Assembly: GCA_030618065.1 (NCBI GenBank)
Contig: JAUXEE010000190.1
Span: 1-5,049, forward strand
From: Gemmatimonadota bacterium
GTDB lineage: Bacteria > Gemmatimonadota > Gemmatimonadetes > Longimicrobiales > Gaopeijiaceae
Direction of reading: 5' to 3'
DNA length: 5,049 nucleotides
Made by a program: the position numbers and the translations under genes
The notes under the pieces: model-generated
Seen by the model: the letters and a program-made list of their open reading frames with translations, nothing else
Database searches by the model: none
Told to the model about the DNA's origin: nothing
In this document: positions 1-5,049 of the stretch, piece after piece
Layout of the letters: every line of letters begins with the position of its first letter
How positions within the stretch are numbered: position 1 is the first letter of the stretch

Positions 1-1
1 C

Positions 2-820
2 CGCGGAGTGACAGGAATGGAGGTGACGGTCTACGGTCCCATTCGCGGCCTCCATTCCGGCCACTATGGAAACTGGGCTCCTGTGCCAGGCCAGATGCTG
101 GCCAATCTCCTGTCCTCCATGAAGGACGACGACGGCACCGTGCTGGTCGATGGCTTTTACGACACGGTGGAGCCCTTGGGGCCCATGGAGCTCAAGGCCC
201 TCCGGAAGCTGCCCCGGTATGACGAAGAGCTGATGCGGGAGTTGGGACTGGCCCGGACCGAGGGAGCTGGACAAACTCTCCCCGAGCGTCTTCAACTCCC
301 GTCCCTGACCGTCCGAGGGCTATCCTCCGGGAGCACCGGGCCGTTGACCAGGAACGTCATACCTCCCACCGCCACCGCTGCCCTGGGAGTCCGGCTGGTG
401 AAGGGGAACGATCCCCGGCATATGCGGGAGATGGTTGAGACCCACATCCGGAAGCAGGGCTACCACATCGTCCGGGAGGACCCGGACATGGAGACCCGGC
501 TGACCTACCCGAAAATCGCCAAGGTGACCGGCGAGGGTGGTTATCCAGCGGCCCGTTCCCCCATGGACCTGCCCATTCTTCAAGAGGTGGTGGCCGCCGC
601 GAAACGAGCTGCGGGAACCGATGACATGGTCCTATCTCCAGGCTCCGGAGGATCCCTGCCCCTCTACCTGTTCACCGACGTTCTCCAGAAGCCCATCCTC
701 ATGGTTCCCATCGCCAATCACGACGATCTGCAACATGCTCCCGATGAGAACCTGCGGCTCCGGAATCTCTGGTACGGGATCGACTTCTACGCCCAGCTCT
801 TCACGATGCCGGGGAATTGA
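2..820 (+). CDS. M20-family metallopeptidase (dipeptidase-like), C-terminal part, 5' truncated
   Basis: Zinc-dependent amidohydrolase of the M20/M25/M40 family, probably cleaving a dipeptide or N-acyl amino acid. About 273 residues are visible, against roughly 450-500 for a whole carnosinase/PepV-like enzyme. The frame is open to the window edge, and the GTG at 8-10 falls inside the conserved lead-in (RGVTGMEVTVYGP), so it is not the start. Seen in order: the lid/dimerisation-domain motif HSGHYGNWAPVP, with its His codon at 53-55; a middle segment with TRNVIPPTATAALGVRL, typical of the lid domain of this family; then the return to the catalytic domain with SPGSGGSLPLY (the GGS-P motif) and QHAPDENLRL. 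The His of that last motif (codon 734-736) corresponds to the C-terminal metal ligand of the family. The N-terminal metal-binding His, Asp and Glu residues lie outside the window. The gene is convergent with the minus-strand cluster and so is separately transcribed. The family is clear; the substrate is not. Confidence 0.92.
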   Translation, partial: RGVTGMEVTVYGPIRGLHSGHYGNWAPVPGQMLANLLSSMKDDDGTVLVDGFYDTVEPLGPMELKALRKLPRYDEELMRELGLARTEGAGQTLPERLQLPSLTVRGLSSGSTGPLTRNVIPPTATAALGVRLVKGNDPRHMREMVETHIRKQGYHIVREDPDMETRLTYPKIAKVTGEGGYPAARSPMDLPILQEVVAAAKRAAGTDDMVLSPGSGGSLPLYLFTDVLQKPILMVPIANHDDLQHAPDENLRLRNLWYGIDFYAQLFTMPGN

Positions 821-851
821 GGGGGGACGCAGCCGCAGAATCCGGCCCGGA
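821..851. other. Convergent intergenic gap, no clear terminator
   Basis: These 31 bases separate the stop of the M20 peptidase gene (plus strand) from the stop of the arrestin-like gene (minus strand). The only symmetry is the 11-base palindrome TCCGGCCCGGA at 841-851, which would give a four-pair stem with a three-base loop and has no T-run on either strand. Transcription from both sides must end by another route, by Rho for example, or inside the opposing genes. Confidence 0.5.
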
Positions 852-1913
852 TCAGGGCCAAACGGTGAGAAGGACAGGCTCCTTCCAATCGGGCCATCCA
901 ACGATGTCCCCCCGGAAGCGCAGCCACCAGATGACCTGATTGTGGGGAGCGCCGAAGGAAGGGGACGCATCAAGGGGTAGGGTGAGGGTGCCCTTCTTCT
1001 GCAGGCCCCGGTGGGGCTCGACGACCAGATCCTTGGCCAGGCTCAAGCGCTGTTCAAAGACCGTCCGCTTGTGACGGCTCCGGTATTGTCCATGCCCATG
1101 GACCACTCTCTCCTCGCACTCCAGGATGACCTCCAGGGAGCGGAGCTCTGTCCGCTGTTCGGGGCGGAGGCTCACGCTGAAGCGGATCTCTTCCCCCCGA
1201 CGAACCTCCGTGGTGCTCAAGTGCACGGTAGGCTCTCCCAACTTCCCCCGGCCCAGGCGGCCCCAGAACCCTTTCAAGGTGATGAAGAGGCCGCCCCCGA
1301 TGAGGAGGAAGACGATGGTCCTTCCTGCCGCCTGAAGCTCCCACCCTCGGGCGGCCCCATAGAAAACCCCCATGAGAAGAAAGACCGATCCGACGGCAAT
1401 CCAGCTTCCCACCCTCCCCTTCTTCACCGCCTCCAGCCGGATCTTCTCCTGGGGTACGGGGCCCAGGCTCGCGTGCTCCGGATCGGGAGTCCCCTGCAGC
1501 AGGACCGGGATACTCTCCATCACATCGGGCCTGAGAAGAGAGCGATCCAGACGGACTTCGAGAGCCCAGAGAACCTTGAGGATCTTTCCCCCGTAGCTGA
1601 GTGGCCCCCAGGGCGAGGTGATCTCGAAAGAGAAGCCGTGGCTCGTCCCCGCCAACCACTTTCCACCCCGGGCCAACGTCTCGGTGCCGCCTTCCCCCGC
1701 TACGCGATTCCCCTTCCCCTCCGTGTGCCAGATGAACCGGACTTGGGCCTCTCTGAACTCCACCTCCTCCAGGACGTCCACCGTCACCCGGCCCTTCACC
1801 GTCTGCCCCGGCTCGAGGACCAGAAAGGGCACCTCCGCCGACGAGCCCGGAGGCGCGCCACCGGGAGTGGCTGGCTCGTGAATCGAGAGGGTGAGTCGAA
1901 CGGGATCCGCCAC
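852..1913 (-). CDS. Membrane protein with two arrestin-like halves around a two-helix hairpin, function unknown
   Basis: No named family is recognised with certainty. The 353 residues fall into three parts. Residues 1-150 are beta-rich, with a PGQTVKGRVTVDV strand pair near 35-47 and a GGKILKVLWALEVRLD strand near 108-123. This resembles the arrestin/Vps26/Spo0M fold, where a K-x-hydrophobic-W-x-L-x-V-x-L-D strand follows a G/Y-K turn. Residues 169-187 and 198-216 are two hydrophobic helices. Residues 225-353 are again beta-rich, starting with PTVHLSTTEVRRGEEIRFSV and ending with NQVIWWLRFRGDIVGWPDW, a second arrestin-like closing strand. Both soluble parts would lie on the same side of the membrane. 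The GTG start sits 6 bases after the symporter stop, with a GGGGGA stretch 9 bases upstream as ribosome binding site, so co-expression is likely. It is the last gene of the cluster. The coding call is firm; the fold is inferred by eye. Confidence 0.85.
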   Translation of the reverse strand: MADPVRLTLSIHEPATPGGAPPGSSAEVPFLVLEPGQTVKGRVTVDVLEEVEFREAQVRFIWHTEGKGNRVAGEGGTETLARGGKWLAGTSHGFSFEITSPWGPLSYGGKILKVLWALEVRLDRSLLRPDVMESIPVLLQGTPDPEHASLGPVPQEKIRLEAVKKGRVGSWIAVGSVFLLMGVFYGAARGWELQAAGRTIVFLLIGGGLFITLKGFWGRLGRGKLGEPTVHLSTTEVRRGEEIRFSVSLRPEQRTELRSLEVILECEERVVHGHGQYRSRHKRTVFEQRLSLAKDLVVEPHRGLQKKGTLTLPLDASPSFGAPHNQVIWWLRFRGDIVGWPDWKEPVLLTVWP

Positions 1914-1919
1914 GGGAGC

Positions 1920-3458
1920 CTATCCCCCGTCCCCGTAAACGAAACGCTCCACTACCCCATGGATTCGAGAGACGGTCTCGGGGGATGGCGCCCGGGTGAA
2001 CCGGGACACGGCGATGGTCAAGGCGAAGTTGGCGAGAATCGACCACACGGCTGCATGGAGTCCCATGGGATGGGGAGATCCGATAAGGGACGCCAGAGGG
2101 TTCGGAGCCGCTACCAGGGTCAGGTAGAGCACCGCCAACCCCACGCCCATACCCCACAACACCCCAGCCTTTGTGAATAGCCGCCGGCCGGGAAAACACA
2201 CGCCGATAATCGCCGGCATGAGCTGCAGGGCCCCCGAACCGGAGATTGTCACCAGCGTCACCAGGAAGGCGAAGGTCTTCACGGAAAGGACATACCCCAC
2301 GGCCATGAGTCCGATGACGATGACCCGACCTACCCAGACGTAATGGGCCTGGGACTCTTCTGGGGCCACATAGCGCTGGTACACGTCCCGGGTCAGAACC
2401 GTCATGTTGGAGTGAAGGATGGAATCCAGGGTGGACATGGCGGCAGCGGTGGCGCCGGCAAGAATGATCCCCGTAAGCCATGCCGGCGCGAATTGGAAGA
2501 GAAGCTCGGGGAAAACCCGGTCTGGAATGGCCAGGTCCGGGAGAACCAGTGCACCCCCAAGCCCCACCAACGCTGCGGGTATGTAGAGGGTCATCAGATA
2601 GATGGGGGTCGTGGCCCCCAGCCATTTGATGGTTTTTCCATCGATGGCCGAGTAGTACCGGATCATCATATGGGGCTGAAAGATGATCCCGAAGGAGAGG
2701 GCGATCCCCATCCCGATCCACATGCCGGGGGTGAAGAATCCCTCCGGTCCCGGCAGCGTCAGGAGGTCGGGCCGCTCAGCAGCCACCCGCCGCCAGAGCT
2801 CGAAGGGGCCGCCGAAAAGCTTGAACGCCAGAAACAGGGCCCCGATCCAGACCGCCAGGTACATCCAAACGCCCTGCACCACGTCGGTCCAATAAACGGC
2901 CCGGAGCCCTCCGGCCATCAGGTACCCGGCTGCGACGACCAGGAGAATCAGCGTCCCCAACTCGAAGGGGATCCGGTCCCCGGACGCCACAGATAGGATG
3001 TACCCGAGTCCCTGGGCCTGAACCTGGATATAGAGGATGGTAAAGAGGACGGAGATGATGGCTACCAGAACCCTGACGGCCTCGCTCTCGTAGAAGTCCG
3101 CCAACATGTCCGCCGGGGTTATGTACTTGAACGCCTTCCCCAGGGCCCAGATGCGGCTCCCCAAAACATACGTGATGCCCCCAACCAATAACGTCCAAGT
3201 CCCGGCGGCCCAGAATCCGATTCCGTGGGTGTAGAAGTATCCGCCGGACCCCAGAAAGGCGAAAGCCGAGTGGTAGGTAGCCACCACAGTGAGGTAGAGG
3301 ACTACGAAGCCGGCTTTTCTGCCGTAGAGGAGGAAGTCCTCCATGTCCACGGTAAGACGCCGGTTCGCGACTACCCCAAGGACGATGGTCACCAGGAGGT
3401 AGACGAAGATGAGGCTGGTTGCGACGACCCAGGGCTCCATGTCAGGCGGGCCCCGCAC
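1920..3458 (-). CDS. Sodium:solute symporter (SSF family)
   Basis: Secondary carrier in the cytoplasmic membrane that uses the sodium gradient to import a small solute. At 512 residues it has the normal SSF length, with about 13 hydrophobic segments. Motifs seen: a first helix at about residues 13-31; SAFAFLGSGGYFYTHG at 64-79, matching SSF helix 2; the family signature GGLRAVYWTDVVQ at 183-195; and GATAAAMSTLDSILHSN at 335-351. The last corresponds to the helix whose Ala and Ser residues contribute to the Na2 sodium site in vSGLT; here the Ser/Thr pair of MSTLDS is kept. The GTG start gives a ribosome site GGGAAG 8 bases upstream. An ATG seven codons in (3438-3440) is a real alternative, since the first helix begins just after it. 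The gene follows the small DUF3311-like gene by 27 bases, and its TAG stop is 6 bases before the arrestin-like gene. The substrate cannot be read from the sequence; amino acid, monocarboxylate and pantothenate carriers share this family. Confidence 0.96.
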   Translation of the reverse strand: MRGPPDMEPWVVATSLIFVYLLVTIVLGVVANRRLTVDMEDFLLYGRKAGFVVLYLTVVATYHSAFAFLGSGGYFYTHGIGFWAAGTWTLLVGGITYVLGSRIWALGKAFKYITPADMLADFYESEAVRVLVAIISVLFTILYIQVQAQGLGYILSVASGDRIPFELGTLILLVVAAGYLMAGGLRAVYWTDVVQGVWMYLAVWIGALFLAFKLFGGPFELWRRVAAERPDLLTLPGPEGFFTPGMWIGMGIALSFGIIFQPHMMIRYYSAIDGKTIKWLGATTPIYLMTLYIPAALVGLGGALVLPDLAIPDRVFPELLFQFAPAWLTGIILAGATAAAMSTLDSILHSNMTVLTRDVYQRYVAPEESQAHYVWVGRVIVIGLMAVGYVLSVKTFAFLVTLVTISGSGALQLMPAIIGVCFPGRRLFTKAGVLWGMGVGLAVLYLTLVAAPNPLASLIGSPHPMGLHAAVWSILANFALTIAVSRFTRAPSPETVSRIHGVVERFVYGDGG

Positions 3459-3485
3459 AGGTGGAGCTTCCCAAAGGTCTCTCCA

Positions 3486-3752
3486 TCACAGTCTTCGCCT
3501 CAGCGCCCAGATGAGAACGCAGATGAGGGCCGAATAGATCACCAGCAGGTAGGTGTAGAGGAAGGGGAATCCCAGGAGCCAGGGTTCAATCCGGTTAGCC
3601 AGGGAGTAGACGAAGGGTGGCTCCACCAGAGCGAAAAGACCAAGGAAGAGGAGGATGGCCACCCACCCATCCCGGGTCCGTGGGAGCAGATGGGAGCGGA
3701 AGAGTCCCTCCCCCCCTTTCTTCCCTTCGGGCCGATCTTCCTTTGGAATCAT
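3486..3752 (-). CDS. Small two-helix membrane protein, DUF3311-like, probable symporter partner
   Basis: An 88-residue protein with a charged N-terminus (residues 1-28, many Lys, Arg and Glu) followed by two hydrophobic helices at about 29-46 and 62-84, ending in Arg-Arg-Arg-Leu. The stretch EPPFVYSLANRIEPWLLGFP (44-63), followed by FLYTYLL, has the proline spacing and the P-x-x-x-G-x-P-F pattern of DUF3311, a family of small proteins often encoded directly before an SSF symporter. Other SSF carriers also have small membrane partners of different families, such as DUF485 beside acetate permease ActP and YhdT beside PanF, so a role in assembly or activity of the downstream carrier is plausible. 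The ATG lies 7 bases after the VKOR stop and has no good ribosome site, so translation probably depends on coupling to the upstream gene. The next gene starts 27 bases downstream. The coding call is strong; the family call is by eye. Confidence 0.8.
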   Translation of the reverse strand: MIPKEDRPEGKKGGEGLFRSHLLPRTRDGWVAILLFLGLFALVEPPFVYSLANRIEPWLLGFPFLYTYLLVIYSALICVLIWALRRRL

Positions 3753-3759
3753 GGTGAGA

Positions 3760-5049
3760 TCAATCCGGGCTTGACGCCGGGGTTCCGGTGGGCCAAACCC
3801 GGGCCGCCATAGGAGACGTTGCCCACAGGAGAAGGGTCATGACCACCGCCGACGTGAGGCACCAGGCACAGGTAGCCCCAATGACAAAAGGCTCCAGAAA
3901 TGTCAGATAGACCGAGAAGAGGGTGCCCAAAAGGGCCGCTGCCCAGATTCCCAGAGTGGCCATCCGCGGCGTGCTGCCTGATCCCGAACGCCCCAGGACC
4001 CAGAGGACCAGGATCACCCCATAGCCAACAAGACCCAAAACCCCCACCGGGAGGACACCGAAGAGGAAGGCGTATTTACTCTGGTTCACCGTGTTGCAGT
4101 CGCCCACCGGCCCGCAGACCGCCTGGGTCTGTGTGACCTCGATGAAGCTCAGATAGGCAGCCACCCCGACTCCAACCGACACCAGAGTCGGGAGCACCCA
4201 GGATGGCCACTCGCGCCCTCTGACCCTTGGGGGATATCCCCGAAGAATCAGACTCACCACCATCCCCAGGAGCACCAGGACCGAAAGGGAGCTCCCCGTC
4301 CGGTCCAGGTTGAACCGGTCCCACATGGTCAGGGACTCCAGCCGTCGGGCAGCCTCGGCCAAGCCAAGGGTACCGAGGGTCTCGGAAGCGGAATCCCTAA
4401 CCTCCGACGGCGGCGAATCGGGTACCGACGACACCGCCGAACCGGGTAAGGACTCCGGGACCGCGGTGTCTTGCGCCTCTTCGGGTCCGGGCCCCTCTAT
4501 CCCACTTCCGGTTTCGCCCGCCGCGACTCCCGGATCCGGGATCGCGCCCGTGGTATCGACCGGCAACGTATCGGACGGGTCATCCCCCCTCACCACGGTC
4601 GAGTCCTCAACTACGGCTGTATCTTCAACCCCGGCTGCATCCTCAACTACGGCTGCATCCTCAACCACAGACGAATCCTGGGCAAAGGCCGAATCCCCCA
4701 CCGCCCCACGATTCTCCGCAGGCATCGGATCCTCCGTCACCACCGAATCCCCAGGCGGCGGCTCGACACTTTGGGGCTCCTCTTCCTCCGAAGCCGGAGC
4801 CGGAGCCGGAGCCTGGAGGGCGATGAGCCGATCAGGATACCGTGGATCCAGAAGCTGCTTCTCTTGAAGGAAGGTCACCAACGCCGGATAGTCAGGAAGG
4901 TCGATCCCTCCCGCGGCCAGCCCCTCCTCGATGATGGTGGGGAACCGACTGGGAATCTTGGCCCCCCCTACCAAGACCTCGTCCCCGACGACAAGGAAGG
5001 GGACCGCCCATTCGTCCTGGGGAACCTTGAAATCCCGAATAGCCTCCCA
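3760..5049 (-). CDS. Thioredoxin-like / vitamin K epoxide reductase (VKOR) fusion, 5' truncated
   Basis: Predicted disulfide-forming enzyme of the cell envelope: VKOR passes electrons from a thioredoxin-like partner to quinone. The frame is open to the window edge (429 residues visible); the in-frame TTG at 4972-4974 lies within a domain and is not the start. Numbered from the first visible residue: 1-55 is the end of a thioredoxin/glutaredoxin fold, with cis-Pro in AVPFLVVGDEVLVGG at 15-29; its CxxC would lie outside the window. Residues 80-240 are an acidic Pro/Ser/Val linker without Cys. Helices lie at about 254-269, 284-305, 328-353, 364-385 and 393-411. The loop Cys pair is C312 and C318 (codons 4114-4116 and 4096-4098), followed by NTVNQS with the conserved Ser; the catalytic CAWC is at 394-397 (3859-3870). 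The Arg-rich stretch after the first helix suggests it is cytoplasmic, which puts the thioredoxin domain and all four Cys on the outer side. It is the first visible gene of the cluster. Confidence 0.93.
   Translation of the reverse strand, partial: WEAIRDFKVPQDEWAVPFLVVGDEVLVGGAKIPSRFPTIIEEGLAAGGIDLPDYPALVTFLQEKQLLDPRYPDRLIALQAPAPAPASEEEEPQSVEPPPGDSVVTEDPMPAENRGAVGDSAFAQDSSVVEDAAVVEDAAGVEDTAVVEDSTVVRGDDPSDTLPVDTTGAIPDPGVAAGETGSGIEGPGPEEAQDTAVPESLPGSAVSSVPDSPPSEVRDSASETLGTLGLAEAARRLESLTMWDRFNLDRTGSSLSVLVLLGMVVSLILRGYPPRVRGREWPSWVLPTLVSVGVGVAAYLSFIEVTQTQAVCGPVGDCNTVNQSKYAFLFGVLPVGVLGLVGYGVILVLWVLGRSGSGSTPRMATLGIWAAALLGTLFSVYLTFLEPFVIGATCAWCLTSAVVMTLLLWATSPMAARVWPTGTPASSPD
4601..4672. repeat. 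18-bp tandem repeat, four units, inside the VKOR linker
   Basis: Four head-to-tail 18-bp units start at 4601, 4619, 4637 and 4655. Units 1 and 3 share their last 15 bases; units 3 and 4 share their first 11; unit 2 is more diverged. Degenerate 18-bp copies appear to continue on both sides (about 4583-4600 and 4673-4690). On the minus strand each unit encodes six residues of the pattern VVEDxA, so the linker reads as repeated VVEDAA, VEDTAV and VVEDST blocks. The repeat keeps the reading frame, so copy-number change would alter linker length without breaking the protein. Confidence 0.85.
4793..4813. repeat. GCCGGA microsatellite (3.5 units) encoding Ala-Pro
   Basis: Three and a half copies of the hexamer GCCGGA lie at the start of the VKOR-fusion linker. 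On the minus strand they encode an Ala-Pro run (APAPAPA), a common extended spacer that separates the thioredoxin-like part from the acidic linker. The 6-bp unit keeps the frame. Confidence 0.8.

Noticed and set aside
8..10. GTG as the start of the M20 peptidase gene
   Set aside because: It lies just before the conserved dimerisation-domain motif; the N-terminal catalytic half with the metal ligands must precede it.
841..851. Palindrome TCCGGCCCGGA as a terminator
   Set aside because: The stem is only four pairs with a three-base loop and no T-run follows on either strand.
1011..2180. 389-codon plus-strand open frame opposite the arrestin-like gene
   Set aside because: Low-complexity product without recognisable motifs, antisense to a supported gene and crossing the boundary of two real genes.
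1054..2721. 555-codon minus-strand open frame overlapping the symporter and arrestin-like genes
   Set aside because: Its product is rich in Gly, Arg, Pro, Ser and His with no domain or hydrophobic pattern, and it lies out of frame over two genes with clear protein signatures. Long shadow frames are expected in GC-rich DNA.
4601..4672. CRISPR array
   Set aside because: The 18-bp units are directly adjacent with no spacers, and they are in frame within a protein-coding gene.
4310..4867. 185-codon plus-strand Ser/Thr/Ala-rich open frame
   Set aside because: It mirrors the repetitive linker of the VKOR fusion on the opposite strand; its apparent repeats are the complement of the real repeat. 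No start context or domain supports it.
4972..4974. TTG as the start of the VKOR gene
   Set aside because: The frame stays open to the window edge and the 25 upstream codons encode the cis-Pro strand of a thioredoxin-like fold, so the gene starts outside the window.

Overview
The window is GC-rich bacterial DNA, densely coded, with GTG starts. It holds five protein-coding genes and no RNA gene, insertion sequence or CRISPR array that I can see. The gene content would fit a Gram-negative-like heterotroph of the Gemmatimonadota or a similar phylum: a thioredoxin-VKOR fusion, an SSF symporter with a small DUF3311-like partner, and an M20 dipeptidase-type hydrolase. That placement is a guess from general appearance; no marker gene is present.

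Layout. On the plus strand, positions 2-820 carry the C-terminal part of an M20-family metallopeptidase whose start lies outside the window. A 31-base gap with no clear terminator separates its stop from the stop of a convergent minus-strand cluster. In order of transcription (right to left) that cluster is: a 5'-truncated thioredoxin-like/VKOR fusion (5049-3760); an 88-residue two-helix membrane protein resembling DUF3311 (3752-3486); a 512-residue sodium:solute symporter (3458-1920); and a 353-residue membrane protein that I read as two arrestin-like beta-sandwich halves around a two-helix hairpin (1913-852). The gaps between these genes are 7, 27 and 6 bases, so they are probably one operon. 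Its promoter is outside the window.

Function. The symporter and the small two-helix protein most likely form one transport unit, as other SSF carriers do with small membrane partners. The VKOR fusion is predicted to make protein disulfide bonds outside the cytoplasmic membrane. Its thioredoxin domain precedes the VKOR core and is joined to it by a long acidic linker containing an 18-bp tandem repeat. The arrestin-like protein is the least understood gene. Its close position behind the symporter suggests, but does not prove, a link to the carrier. The M20 enzyme is transcribed separately. I see no evidence of a defence system or mobile element; the most novel item is the arrestin-like membrane protein.
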